A DNA stretch of 22,259 bases from Betaproteobacteria bacterium (GCA_012274175.1 JAAOZZ010000079.1:1-22259), one strand, 5' to 3'. Shown: positions 1 to 7,386, numbered from the stretch's first letter. The notes: generated from the letters alone by a model not told the origin. Made by a program: numbers and translations.

Positions 1-5
1 CGCGA

Positions 6-509
6 TCAGCGCGCGCGCAGCAGCGGAGTCACGGCCTGCTCGAGCAGCGCCTCGCCGAGGCCGGGATCGCCGTACCAATCCTTCTTGCGCAGGATGCCCG
101 CGCGGTCCACGACGAAGGTGAGGGGCAGGCGCCAGATGCGCATGTAGCCCTTGATGTCGCTGTCCCGTCCCATGGCCGCGGGAAAGGCGAAGGCCTCCAT
201 GATGCGGCGCGCCTTCGCCTCGTCCTTCGCCTCGTCCATGCTCACCGCGAGGACCACGAGGCCCTCGTCGCGATGCTTGCGATAGTAGGCGTCGAGGGCC
301 GGCATCTCCGCGCGGCACGGGGCGCACCACGTCGCCCAGAAGTTGACGATGACGACCTTGCCCGCCTGCTTGCCGAGGGAAAACGGTTGCCCGTCGAAGA
401 GCCTTGCCTCGAGGGCGGGGGCGGTTCTTCCCTCGTGGAAGGCGGCGGCCGCGGCCTGGGTCGCGACGAACGCGAGAAGCGCGATGCCCCTACGCAGGTT
501 CCCGTTCAA
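6..509 (-). CDS. TlpA-like periplasmic thioredoxin-fold protein
   Basis: This 167-residue protein has an N-terminal hydrophobic signal (about residues 8-23, ending in an alanine run), then a TlpA/AhpC-TSA-type thioredoxin fold. The redox motif WCAPC (Cys62 and Cys65) follows the typical VIVNFWAT strand. The later RLPLTFVVD stretch supplies the cis-proline that faces the active site in this family. Such proteins act in the periplasm as disulfide reductases, for example in cytochrome c maturation or in protecting envelope proteins; the substrate cannot be told from sequence. The start is TTG, chosen because it is the first in-frame start after pqiC and keeps the signal peptide intact, with a weak AGGA about ten bases upstream. 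It lies ten bases after pqiC and so is probably the last visible gene of the pqi operon. Confidence 0.88.
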   Translation of the reverse strand: MNGNLRRGIALLAFVATQAAAAAFHEGRTAPALEARLFDGQPFSLGKQAGKVVIVNFWATWCAPCRAEMPALDAYYRKHRDEGLVVLAVSMDEAKDEAKARRIMEAFAFPAAMGRDSDIKGYMRIWRLPLTFVVDRAGILRKKDWYGDPGLGEALLEQAVTPLLRAR

Positions 510-519
510 CGATCTCGTC

Positions 520-1116
520 CTAGCGCTCCCCGGCGGCCAGGGCGCGGATTGCCGCCGCGATGTCGCGCGCCACGCGCTCGAGGGCGCGGCTGTGGGCCGC
601 CGCGACGGCGCCCGGATCGCGCGCGGCGAGCGCTTCGTGCACGACGCTGCGGCCGTTGCGCGATCGGCCGTCTGCGTTTCCGGTCACGGTCCACAGCGCA
701 TCGATCGTGGCGCCCTGGTCGAGGGAGGAATCGAAGCGCTGCACTTCGATGGCCACGCGGTAATCGACCTTCGTGCCCGCCGCCAGCCGGCTCGCCAGCA
801 CGCGCGAGCTGCCGAGCTCGCGGCTCAGGGTCTCGGCGATGACGCGCGGAATGGCGTTGCGAAGCGGCTCGGCCCAGCGGTAATCGTCGGCGACGTCGAC
901 CTGGTTGGGCGCCGTGCGCAGTACCATCTGCGTGCGGTCCACGGCCTCGGGCACCGCCACCGGTCCCACGAACACGCTGGGAGTGGCCGAGGCGGGCGGG
1001 GCGGCCCCCGGGTTGGGCGCGGACAAGGTGAAGTACTGCTCCCTCGGCGCGGGAGCGTCGCAGGCGGCGAGCAGCAGGGCGAGCGCGGCGGCCGCGCCCA
1101 TCGTCACGGTCTTCAT
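520..1116 (-). CDS. pqiC: PqiC/YmbA-type ABC transport auxiliary lipoprotein
   Basis: This 198-residue lipoprotein has a signal peptide ending in the lipobox LLAAC (Cys19), followed by the family signature YFTLSAP and a mixed alpha/beta domain typical of PqiC/YmbA proteins. In Escherichia coli, PqiC is the outer-membrane partner of the PqiB tube, which spans the periplasm and is thought to move lipids between membranes. Its ATG overlaps the pqiB stop as ATGA, which shows co-translation and supports the start. The residue after the lipidated cysteine is Asp20; in enterobacteria Asp at +2 tends to hold lipoproteins in the inner membrane, which would be unexpected for an outer-membrane PqiC. That rule may not hold in this lineage. 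Confidence 0.9.
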   Translation of the reverse strand: MKTVTMGAAAALALLLAACDAPAPREQYFTLSAPNPGAAPPASATPSVFVGPVAVPEAVDRTQMVLRTAPNQVDVADDYRWAEPLRNAIPRVIAETLSRELGSSRVLASRLAAGTKVDYRVAIEVQRFDSSLDQGATIDALWTVTGNADGRSRNGRSVVHEALAARDPGAVAAAHSRALERVARDIAAAIRALAAGER

Positions 1117-2750
1117 TTCGCTTCTCCCCGCCGCCCGCGAATCAGGGATTCCGGGTGGCGCTCCAGGTAATCGGTGAGCGAGCGCAGCGACTCCGCCGCG
1201 CGGTTCACCTGCTCCAGCGTCTCGCGCAGGTCGCCCTGCACGGGCGAGTCGGACGACAGCACCTGCTCGGCCGCCTTCAGCGTCTTGCGGGCCTGGGCGA
1301 TCGCCGCCTTCATCTCGGGTGTCACGTCGGTGTCGAGGTGCTGCACGAGTCCGTCCACCTTTCCGAGGGTGGAGCGAAGCTGCGCGAGGGACTTGCGCAG
1401 GTCCTCGGCGATCGCGTCGAAGGGCACTTTCTCGAGTTTCTTGATGATGTTGGCCACGGACTCCTGGAGCTCGCCCAGGCCGCCGGAAACGGTCGGGATT
1501 TCGGGCGGCGACTGCGCGTAGTCCATCGTCGCGGCCGGCGGGCCCTTGAGGAAATCGAGCGCCACGAAGAGCTGGCCCGTGAGCAGGTTCGTGCTGTGGA
1601 GCTCCCCGCGCAATCCGTGCTCGACGAAGGTGCGCATGCGCTGCTCTGGCGACATCACATCGTAGCGGCCTCCGGGACGGGCATTGCGGGGGCGCATGCG
1701 CTGCGGGTAGATCTCGATCCGGACCGCGGAGCGGAAGCTCACCGTGCGCGCATCGAAGTCCAGGTCGATGCCCTTTACCCGGCCGACCGTGACGCCGCGG
1801 AAGTCCACGGGAGCGCCCACCGCGAGGCCGCGCACCGACTGGGTGAACTTGAGGAGGTAGTTCTCGATGACCGTCTCGTGGGGGCGCAGCGCTTCCGAGC
1901 GGCTGTCCCAGAGCGGAAAGTGCGCTTCCGCGGGCACGGGCTGCGGCGTTCCCTGGTCCGTCGGCGTCTCGAACGCGATGCCGCCCACCAGCAGTGTCAC
2001 GAGGGACTGGGTCTCCACCTTCACGCCGCTCGCGTCGACGGAAAAATCGACGCCGCTCGCGTTCCAGAAGCGCGTCTGGGAGTTCACGAAGCGGTCGTAC
2101 GGCACGTGGATGTATACCGCGACCTCCACCTGGCCGCCATCCCCGGCGACTTGCGCGGACACGACGCGGCCCGCGAGCACGCCCCGGTAGTAGACGGGCG
2201 AGTTCACGTCGAGGGAGCCGAGGTTCGAGGCGAGCAGGGTGAAGGCGCGCCCCGGCAGGTCGGAGGTGACCACGGGCGGCGTCTCCAGCCCCGTGAAATT
2301 GCGCTTCGACTCCGAGGAATGTCCCGGATCGGCGCCGATGTACGAACCCGCGAGCAGGGTGCCCAGTCCGGAGACCTCGCCGCCGGCGATGCGCGGGCGC
2401 ACGACCCAGAAGCGCGTATCCGCCACCAGGAAGTCCTTCGCCTCGGGGTCCATCTCGGCGGTGACGATGGCGCTCTTGTGGTCCCCGGACAGCCTCACCG
2501 ACCGCACGGTGCCCACGTCCACCGCCTTGTACTTGATCCGGGTCTTTCCCGCCTCGATGCCGTCGGCCGAGTTGAACTGGATCGTGATCTGCGGCCCGCT
2601 GTCGAGCACGCGCTTCACCACGATCCCTCCGCCTACGATGGCCGCGACGATGGGAATGATCCAGACCAGCTGCAGCGTGCGCGGCCCGGGCTTGCGGGCG
2701 ACGGCGGCGGGAACCTCGCCGTCGTCGGGAATGGGGGGCAGGTCATGCAT
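1113..2750 (-). CDS. pqiB: PqiB-type MCE-domain protein (inter-membrane lipid transport)
   Basis: The 545-residue length is close to that of E. coli PqiB. One N-terminal transmembrane helix (about residues 27-48, rich in Ile/Val/Ala) anchors it in the inner membrane. Three MCE/MlaD repeats follow at about 53-145, 168-230 and 295-400, each opening with a beta-strand and a GxxVGxV-like turn such as YKAVDVGTV, YRGVLAGRV and FRGVTVGRV. The C-terminal 120 residues are a long helical, coiled-coil-prone segment that in PqiB forms the needle through the stacked MCE rings. The ATG overlaps the end of the upstream pqiA-like gene by eight bases. It should form a periplasm-spanning hexameric channel working with the PqiA halves and PqiC. 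Confidence 0.95.
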   Translation of the reverse strand: MHDLPPIPDDGEVPAAVARKPGPRTLQLVWIIPIVAAIVGGGIVVKRVLDSGPQITIQFNSADGIEAGKTRIKYKAVDVGTVRSVRLSGDHKSAIVTAEMDPEAKDFLVADTRFWVVRPRIAGGEVSGLGTLLAGSYIGADPGHSSESKRNFTGLETPPVVTSDLPGRAFTLLASNLGSLDVNSPVYYRGVLAGRVVSAQVAGDGGQVEVAVYIHVPYDRFVNSQTRFWNASGVDFSVDASGVKVETQSLVTLLVGGIAFETPTDQGTPQPVPAEAHFPLWDSRSEALRPHETVIENYLLKFTQSVRGLAVGAPVDFRGVTVGRVKGIDLDFDARTVSFRSAVRIEIYPQRMRPRNARPGGRYDVMSPEQRMRTFVEHGLRGELHSTNLLTGQLFVALDFLKGPPAATMDYAQSPPEIPTVSGGLGELQESVANIIKKLEKVPFDAIAEDLRKSLAQLRSTLGKVDGLVQHLDTDVTPEMKAAIAQARKTLKAAEQVLSSDSPVQGDLRETLEQVNRAAESLRSLTDYLERHPESLIRGRRGEAK

Positions 2751-3366
2751 CGCGCGCGTCCACCGGGTCCCAGATGAGCCGCGGGTCGAAGCTCTCCGAG
2801 GCGAGCATGGTGAGGATCACCACGGTGCCGAAGAAGATCGCCCCCGGGCCCGGATCGATCGAGGCGAAGGGCCTCAACTGCACGAGGGCCACGGATGCCG
2901 CGCCCACGTAGATGTCCACCATGGACCAGCGCCCCACGTATGCCGTGAATCGATACAGGCGCGTGCGATCGCCGGGCCGCCAGGTCGAGCCGCGCTGCGA
3001 GGTGACGAGGAGCAGTGTCAACGCGGCCACCTTCGTCGCGGGCACCACGATGCTCGCGATGAAGACGATGATCGAGAGCGCCCAGGAGCCGGAGGTCCAG
3101 AAGTACACCACGCCTCCCAGGATGGTGTCGCTCTTGGATCCGAAGAGGGAGCCGCTTTCGATGACCGGCAGGATGTTGGCGGGAATGTAGAGGATCGCCG
3201 CGGCGATGAGGAACGCCCAGGCGCGCGAGAAGCTCGCGGGCTTGCGCCAGTTGAGCGGCGTGTCGCAGCGTGCGCAGCGCCAGCCGTCCCCGCCGGGCCC
3301 GGGGCGATTGAGGAGGCCGCACGGGCGGCACACCAGCAGGTTGCTGCGCGCGGCGGTGGACTTCAC
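2743..3366 (-). CDS. pqiA: PqiA-like membrane protein, second half
   Basis: This is a 207-residue PqiA-family protein. Two CxxC pairs near the N-terminus (Cys13/Cys16 and Cys31/Cys34) form a zinc-ribbon-like cytosolic knob, and four hydrophobic segments follow (around AWAFLIAAAILYIPANILPV, then SIIVFIASIVVPATKVAAL, VDIYVGAASVALVQL and GAIFFGTVVILTML). In E. coli, PqiA is one protein of about 417 residues with two such modules; here each module is a separate gene. The start is GTG, overlapping the upstream stop as GTGA, with GGGAG eight bases before it. It probably pairs with the preceding PqiA half in the inner membrane and feeds the PqiB channel. Confidence 0.88.
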   Translation of the reverse strand: MKSTAARSNLLVCRPCGLLNRPGPGGDGWRCARCDTPLNWRKPASFSRAWAFLIAAAILYIPANILPVIESGSLFGSKSDTILGGVVYFWTSGSWALSIIVFIASIVVPATKVAALTLLLVTSQRGSTWRPGDRTRLYRFTAYVGRWSMVDIYVGAASVALVQLRPFASIDPGPGAIFFGTVVILTMLASESFDPRLIWDPVDARDA

Positions 3367-3977
3367 GATCGCAGCTCCCGTTCCCGGTGCCAGACCGCGC
3401 GCGATTCGTACGAGGCGTCCGCGGCGGCGAGCAGCACCACGAACGCCCCGATCGCGTACAGCGCCACTCCCGCCTGCACGGTCGCGATGTCCCGCAGCTT
3501 CACGAACGCGACCAGCGCCCCGAGGATGAACACCTCGGTCATCGCCCAGGGACGCACGCCGTTCACGAGGCGGAACGCCGCGCGCAGCCCCCTGGGCACG
3601 ATCCCCAGGCGCAGCGGCAGGAGCATGTACGCGATCGCGGCCAGCTCCAGGGCGGGAAACACGATGGCGGTCGCGAGCACCAGGAGCGCCACCGAGGGCA
3701 TGCCCGCGTCGGCGAGCGCGCGCACGGTGCCGAAGATCGTCGTCGCGGTGCGCAGTCCCTTCGTGTCCATCTCCATCAGGGGATAGGCGTTCGCGAGGGC
3801 GAACACGATCGCTGCCGCGAGCACGAAGGCGAGCGTGTGGTCGATGCTGTGGGGCTTGTACCGGTAGAGCTCGGCCCCGCAGCGCGCACATTCCGCGCAC
3901 CCGTCGGGCACGAGCGCGGGCTCGCGCTGCAGGAAATCGCATTCCGGGCATGCGACGAGAGGCGATGGAATCGTCAA
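3363..3977 (-). CDS. pqiA: PqiA-like membrane protein, first half
   Basis: This is a PqiA-family module of about 204 residues and the first of two adjacent half-size PqiA genes. It carries N-terminal cysteines CPEC (Cys10/Cys13) and CAECARC (Cys27/Cys30/Cys33), then four predicted membrane segments beginning at TLAFVLAAAIVFALANAYPL, a PqiA hallmark with its membrane-embedded Asn and Pro. No ATG lies in a sensible place. I chose TTG at 3977 because it leaves just the short lead before the first CxxC, as in relatives; a GGAAAG lies 13 bases upstream, so the exact start is uncertain. It sits 71 bases after the di-iron protein gene and may be co-transcribed with it. Confidence 0.82.
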   Translation of the reverse strand: MTIPSPLVACPECDFLQREPALVPDGCAECARCGAELYRYKPHSIDHTLAFVLAAAIVFALANAYPLMEMDTKGLRTATTIFGTVRALADAGMPSVALLVLATAIVFPALELAAIAYMLLPLRLGIVPRGLRAAFRLVNGVRPWAMTEVFILGALVAFVKLRDIATVQAGVALYAIGAFVVLLAAADASYESRAVWHRERELRS

Positions 3978-4048
3978 CTCCGTGGTGGATCTTTCCAGTG
4001 CCCCGCGAGCATACCTCGCAACGGCGAACCGCGTCGAACGCCGGCGGG

Positions 4049-4912
4049 TCAGCGGCCGCCGCCCGTCCAGAGCGCGTACATCGGCGCGGCATGGCGCGTG
4101 AGCCAGGTCACGAGCGCCGCCGGCAGCTCCAGCGGCTTGAGGGTCATGCGAAGCGGCATCTCGCGGGGACCGTGGCGCCAGATGAAGGACTCGAACGAGC
4201 GGGTGAACGCGCGGTAGCTGTCCGCGTCGGGCGCGGAGTCGCCGGAGTGACCCGCGTTCTGCAGCTCGCGATAGGCGTAGTAGCCGTCGCCGGTCCGAGT
4301 CTCCCGCAGGCGCCGCAGCAGCGTTCGGCCGATCCGCCACCGCGAATGTCCCTCCTGCAGCTGGTAGCGGCGGAAATACCGGTAGAAGTGCTTGTAGTGG
4401 CGCACCTCGTCGGCGAAGATGCGCGCCGCCAGGTCCTTGAGTACCGGCTCGCGGGCGTAGTTGCTGAGCGCGCTGTAGAACGTCGAGGTCCCCATCTCGA
4501 CGATGCACCGTGCGGCCAGCTCCAGCGCCCGCGCCGGCTCCAGATCCCCGACCGTGCACGTGCGGGAGTACGCTGCGAAGAAGAGGTCGTAGGTGCGCTG
4601 CCAGTCGACCTCGGGCCAGACGTGCTCGGCGTATGCCCGCAGCGCATGGCCGTGCTGGACTTCCTCCCGCTGCCACGACTCGCGCAGCCACCGGGAGACT
4701 TCCGCGTCGCCGGCGAAGAACTCGACCAGGTTGCCGGCATACAGGTCGGAACCGGTCTCGATGAACGATGCGAGGAAGACGATCCGGAAGGCGAGGGGAT
4801 CGTCGGCGATCGCGCCGCGGTCGATGGCATCGAAATCGATGTCGGAAAGGCGCCAGTGCGCCGGCTTCGGGACGGGGCGCGCGGGAGCGGAAATATCGGC
4901 TGGATCGGTCAT
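4049..4912 (-). CDS. Ferritin-fold di-iron protein, acyl-ACP desaturase-like
   Basis: This 287-residue soluble, mainly helical protein carries the carboxylate-bridged di-iron ligand pattern: Glu52 in FIETGSDLY, the ExxH pair Glu84/His87 in REEVQHGHAL, Glu139 in CIVEMGTS, and a second pair Glu169/His172 in ADEVRHYKHF. Two ExxH pairs on a four-helix bundle define the ferritin/ribonucleotide-reductase-like superfamily. The context around each pair (W-REE-x-x-HG and ADE-x-RH) is closest to stearoyl-ACP-type desaturases. Its substrate is unknown; fatty-acid modification is plausible next to a pqi envelope operon but is not shown. The start is the ATG that gives a normal N-terminus, without a strong ribosome site. 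Fatty-acid desaturase, hydroxylase or another oxidase all remain possible. Confidence 0.75.
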   Translation of the reverse strand: MTDPADISAPARPVPKPAHWRLSDIDFDAIDRGAIADDPLAFRIVFLASFIETGSDLYAGNLVEFFAGDAEVSRWLRESWQREEVQHGHALRAYAEHVWPEVDWQRTYDLFFAAYSRTCTVGDLEPARALELAARCIVEMGTSTFYSALSNYAREPVLKDLAARIFADEVRHYKHFYRYFRRYQLQEGHSRWRIGRTLLRRLRETRTGDGYYAYRELQNAGHSGDSAPDADSYRAFTRSFESFIWRHGPREMPLRMTLKPLELPAALVTWLTRHAAPMYALWTGGGR

Positions 4913-5015
4913 GGCTGTAAGCCGTTGGACAGGGGGGGTTCGCGGGCGTTCAGGCCCCGCCGGGGCGCCCCATGCTTGCGCCAAGCTGTCCCGCGGGCGG
5001 CGCGGCGCAAAGCCA

Positions 5016-5044
5016 AGAGGGCCGGTCGTCGCGACTGGCCCTCT
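5016..5044 (-). terminator. Hairpin downstream of the entericidin-like gene
   Basis: The arms AGAGGGCC (5016-5023) and GGCCCTCT (5037-5044) pair perfectly over 8 bp, and GTCG/CGAC extends the stem inside with one mismatch, leaving a 3-base loop. It starts 38 bases after the entericidin stop and is followed in the minus direction by only a T-poor TTGGCTTTG tract. It is therefore a plausible but not strong intrinsic terminator. Confidence 0.5.
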
Positions 5045-5082
5045 GCGGTGCGGCGCGCGCCGGATGCGCGCGAAAGCGGGGA

Positions 5083-5235
5083 TTACTTGTGTTCCCGGGC
5101 CTCGTCCTTGATGGCCTTGCCGCCCTGCTCGACATCCTTGCCGGCACCTTCCATGGTATTGCAGCCGGCGATGGCGCCGAAGACGCTCGCCAGGAATGCC
5201 GTGGCGAGCAGCGATGCGAAGAGTTTCCTGAACAT
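5083..5235 (-). CDS. Entericidin EcnA/B-family small lipoprotein
   Basis: This 50-residue protein has a lipoprotein signal (MFRKLFASLLATAFLAS and on) ending in the lipobox AIAGC (Cys25), followed by the entericidin core CNTMEGAGKDVEQGGKAIKD and a short charged tail. An AAAGGAGA ribosome site lies five bases before the ATG, one of the best in the window. Entericidins are small envelope lipoproteins; in E. coli EcnB was described as a bacteriolytic peptide with EcnA as antidote, but single copies are common in proteobacteria and probably act as stress or stationary-phase envelope proteins. No second copy is nearby. It appears to be monocistronic, with its own promoter region and a downstream hairpin. 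Confidence 0.9.
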   Translation of the reverse strand: MFRKLFASLLATAFLASVFGAIAGCNTMEGAGKDVEQGGKAIKDEAREHK

Positions 5236-5257
5236 GGGGATCTCCTTTCGAAGGGGC

Positions 5258-5289
5258 GATTGGGGAAGCGCGCTCGATTATTCCCAATC
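5258..5289 (-). promoter_or_regulatory. Possible promoter/operator of the entericidin-like gene
   Basis: On the minus strand an AATAAT box (5282-5277) could be a -10 element, although no good -35 is visible. It lies between the arms of a 7-bp inverted repeat, GATTGGG and CCCAATC (5258-5264 and 5283-5289), so a dimeric protein or an RNA hairpin could cover it. The evidence is sequence shape only. Confidence 0.35.
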
Positions 5290-5329
5290 CCCATCGGGCC
5301 TTCCGTTCGGTACGACACATAGCGGCGGG

Positions 5330-5521
5330 TCACGCGGCCGAGTCCGGCCCGGCGTCGGCCGCGCGCCATCGCCCATCGCGGATTTCCGGCAGGTCGCAGC
5401 CGTTCGTTTCGATGTGCTGCCGGTGCCCCACGAGCTTGTCCTTGACCTGCTGATCGAGATAGACGCCCTGATCGCAATTCTGCGGCAGGCGGTCGACGGC
5501 GTCCATCACGAGGTGGAAGTT
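5330..5521 (-). pseudogene. 3' remnant of a second phosphoketolase gene
   Basis: Read on the minus strand, this stretch encodes the last 50-odd residues of a phosphoketolase. It starts at FHLVMDAVDRLPQ and runs through KDKLVGHRQHIE to DLPEIRDGRWR, followed by a divergent ten-residue tail and a stop. Aligned by eye without gaps to the C-terminus of the intact phosphoketolase in this window, 34 of 52 residues match. The preceding 700-plus residues are absent: homology stops abruptly, and upstream lies the 3' end of an unrelated gene. The reading frame over the remnant is still open and can be extended upstream to an ATG at 5638 that overlaps the neighbour, but a functional product is unlikely. 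The divergence argues for an old second copy rather than a fresh duplication. Confidence 0.85.
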
Positions 5522-5588
5522 CGTTGTCGCACGTGCCCGACCTTCACGATGCCGGGTCTTCCCGCCGATTTGCCTACGGGAGCGGCCA

Positions 5589-6107
5589 TCAATCCCGCGA
5601 GGCGGCCGCCGGCACGGCGTCTGCCCGACGGCTCGCATCGGGAGGCGCGGGCTCCGCGCCCTTGCTCTGGGCTGGAGGAGCGGCCTTCGATGTGGGCGCC
5701 GAGTTTCCCTCGCTTGCAGTGGTCGTATGCCGATGGGGCGACAGGAGCGCCATTGCGGCCGCGATGCAAAGCCACACGAGCCAGTAATTCACTTGCCGAG
5801 GGCGCCCTTCGGCGACACTTGCCGCCTTCGCGGCCTTCGCTTCCACCGCCTTCGGCAGGAGTGCCACCAATCGAGAAGCAAGAATCTCGGTTTCCGGCGA
5901 CTTATCTGGATGGCCGGGAAGAAGATTGAGTGTCGAGACGAGGATCGTTTCGGCGACCGGCGTGGGCAACGCCGCGAGGCGGGCCGCCTCCTCCCAGGGA
6001 TCGAAATCCATCCGGGCCAATGCCGAAAGGACGCTCAGCCGAGCTCCTCCAGGTTCGTCCCACATCCCCGCAAACAGAAAGTCGTCGTATCGGGAAGTGA
6101 TGTTCAA
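5589..6107 (-). CDS. Conserved-looking single-pass membrane protein of unknown function
   Basis: This is a 172-residue protein I cannot name. Residues 1-100 form a compact soluble part (YDDFLFAGMW, then LSVLSALARMDFDPWEEAARLAAL and a helical stretch), with the look of a small conserved proteobacterial domain. One transmembrane helix follows (about 108-121, YWLVWLCIAAAMALL). The rest is a low-complexity Ala/Pro/Ser/Lys tail, presumably periplasmic. The start is TTG at 6107 with no clear ribosome site; ATG at 6065 is an alternative but would cut into the FLFA motif. It begins 15 bases after the exported PRC-barrel gene and is probably translated from that mRNA. Confidence 0.65.
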   Translation of the reverse strand: MNITSRYDDFLFAGMWDEPGGARLSVLSALARMDFDPWEEAARLAALPTPVAETILVSTLNLLPGHPDKSPETEILASRLVALLPKAVEAKAAKAASVAEGRPRQVNYWLVWLCIAAAMALLSPHRHTTTASEGNSAPTSKAAPPAQSKGAEPAPPDASRRADAVPAAASRD

Positions 6108-6122
6108 GGGGCGGACAAAACG

Positions 6123-6515
6123 TCATTTCGGGGCGAACTTGAACTCGGGCAGCATCGCGAGCGTCGCCTTCGTGCCGCCCGGCAACATGACCTTGTTGTC
6201 GACGACCTTGAGATTTGCATACGGAACGACGACCAGGTGACTGCCCATCCCGAGAAAGCCGCCGATGGACAGCACGGCATACGGATCCTTGCCATCGGTG
6301 CTGATGAGCAGGTCTTCGATCGTGCCGATCGTCTGGTTGGCGTCGTTGATCACGCTGCTGTCGATGACCTTGGATGCGCGGTAGCCCGCCGAAAGCTTCT
6401 GCACGTCGACCTTGACGATCTCGACGGTCTGCGGGGTGCCCTGTGCGCCCGCGGGCGCCGAGAACACCGCCGCGCCCAGCAGCACCGCGGCTGCGAGCTT
6501 TCCTGTCCTGCTCAT
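6123..6515 (-). CDS. Exported PRC-barrel domain protein
   Basis: This 130-residue protein has a clear Sec signal peptide (MSRTGKLAAAVLLGAAVFSA, cleavage likely after PAGA at about residue 24). A PRC-barrel domain follows: residues about 44-100 hold ASKVIDSSVINDANQTIGTI and DLLISTDGKDPYAVLSIGGF, the usual beta-rich pattern. PRC-barrels are small binding modules; exported ones are common in proteobacteria and their ligands are mostly unknown. The ATG at 6515 is preferred over upstream starts because a GAGG lies seven bases before it and the signal peptide begins directly. It is 37 bases downstream of a cytoplasmic tandem PRC-barrel gene, so the two form an operon. Confidence 0.85.
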   Translation of the reverse strand: MSRTGKLAAAVLLGAAVFSAPAGAQGTPQTVEIVKVDVQKLSAGYRASKVIDSSVINDANQTIGTIEDLLISTDGKDPYAVLSIGGFLGMGSHLVVVPYANLKVVDNKVMLPGGTKATLAMLPEFKFAPK

Positions 6516-6552
6516 GATCGCGCCTCGTTCGAATGCGGCATGGGACGCGGAC

Positions 6553-7386
6553 CTAACGGGGTGAGATGCCGGCATCGCGCTTTTCCTTGCCCGCCCAATA
6601 CGCGGGACGCCCATAGTGTTCGTGGATGCCCAGCTCCTGGTCGCGATCGAGCTGCGCCGCCGGGTCGTAGGGCGGGGCGTCCTTCACGGCCTGCCGGGTC
6701 AGATTGACCGACACGGTGTCGTCGGACCATCTCACGTCCTGGATCCATTGCGGGGCGATGAGGACCTGGTGGCCGAGCCACCAGTTGCTGGTGTTCACGA
6801 TCAGGTACCGAATGGCCCAGGTCTCCTCGTCGACGAGCATCCCCTGGACGTGGCCGATCTCGCCGTCGCTCGCCTCGATGCTGTAGGTCATCACGACCTT
6901 GCAGCTGCGCAGGTGAGGGTCCGCATCCTTGCTCCGCTCCGTCGCCTCACGCCGGACGCTCGTCGGAGCATTCCGCTCCGCGTCGCCCGGTCTGGAGAGC
7001 GGGCCCGCGGCGAGCAGCGGCATCATGGAGGGGTACGGCACGGCGCCCCAAAGCGCATCTCCGCTCCAGTAGCTCTGGTAGCCGTAAAAGGCCATGTAGC
7101 TCATCTCGTGCTGCCGCGAAACCGGCTTCTCGGTGTCGATGTCGGGGCTGGCTTTCACCTGCTCCTTCGTGACCGCGACCGGCAATGCCTTTGCCGCCCA
7201 GTCGGGGCGGCCGATCGCGATCGGCGAGATCAGCACCTTCCGGCTCGAAAGCCAGGTGCCGGTGTCCACGACGAGGTAGCGGATGACCCACTTTTCGTCA
7301 TCGAAAAGGAAATCCAGCGCGTGGCCGATAGTGCCGTCGGTCGCGCGGATGGCGAAGTTCTCCATGTCCTTGATGCTTCGCAACAT
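6553..7386 (-). CDS. Tandem PRC-barrel domain protein
   Basis: This 277-residue protein has no signal peptide and two related PRC-barrel modules. Module one (about 1-85) contains RATDGTIGHALDFLFDDEKW and VIRYLVVDTGTW; module two (about 160-245) contains EASDGEIGHVQGMLVDEETW and AIRYLIVNTSNW. Each ends in a VLI(S/A)P strand and an LT/VT-x-x-x-V-K helix, showing an internal duplication. The linker (about 90-155) is disordered-looking with a Tyr/Trp-rich patch. PRC-barrel proteins of this kind often sit in stress and low-oxygen gene clusters; the biochemical role is unknown. The start ATG has TAGGAGA eight bases upstream. It is the first gene after the activator-type promoter at 7450-7494. Confidence 0.88.
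   Translation of the reverse strand: MLRSIKDMENFAIRATDGTIGHALDFLFDDEKWVIRYLVVDTGTWLSSRKVLISPIAIGRPDWAAKALPVAVTKEQVKASPDIDTEKPVSRQHEMSYMAFYGYQSYWSGDALWGAVPYPSMMPLLAAGPLSRPGDAERNAPTSVRREATERSKDADPHLRSCKVVMTYSIEASDGEIGHVQGMLVDEETWAIRYLIVNTSNWWLGHQVLIAPQWIQDVRWSDDTVSVNLTRQAVKDAPPYDPAAQLDRDQELGIHEHYGRPAYWAGKEKRDAGISPR

Noticed and set aside
1155..2777. Plus-strand open frame of 540 codons opposite pqiB
   Set aside because: The composition is typical of a GC-rich antisense frame, and pqiB on the minus strand has strong family features.
4974..4986. GCTTG-CGC-CAAGC hairpin between the entericidin-like and di-iron genes as a terminator
   Set aside because: The stem is only 5 bp with no T-run on either strand. 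The larger hairpin at 5016-5044 is the better candidate.
5330..5638. A 102-codon frame covering the phosphoketolase relic as an intact gene
   Set aside because: Its first 40 codons are unrelated to any phosphoketolase and overlap the end of the preceding gene. Only the last part is homologous, so it is better described as a relic.
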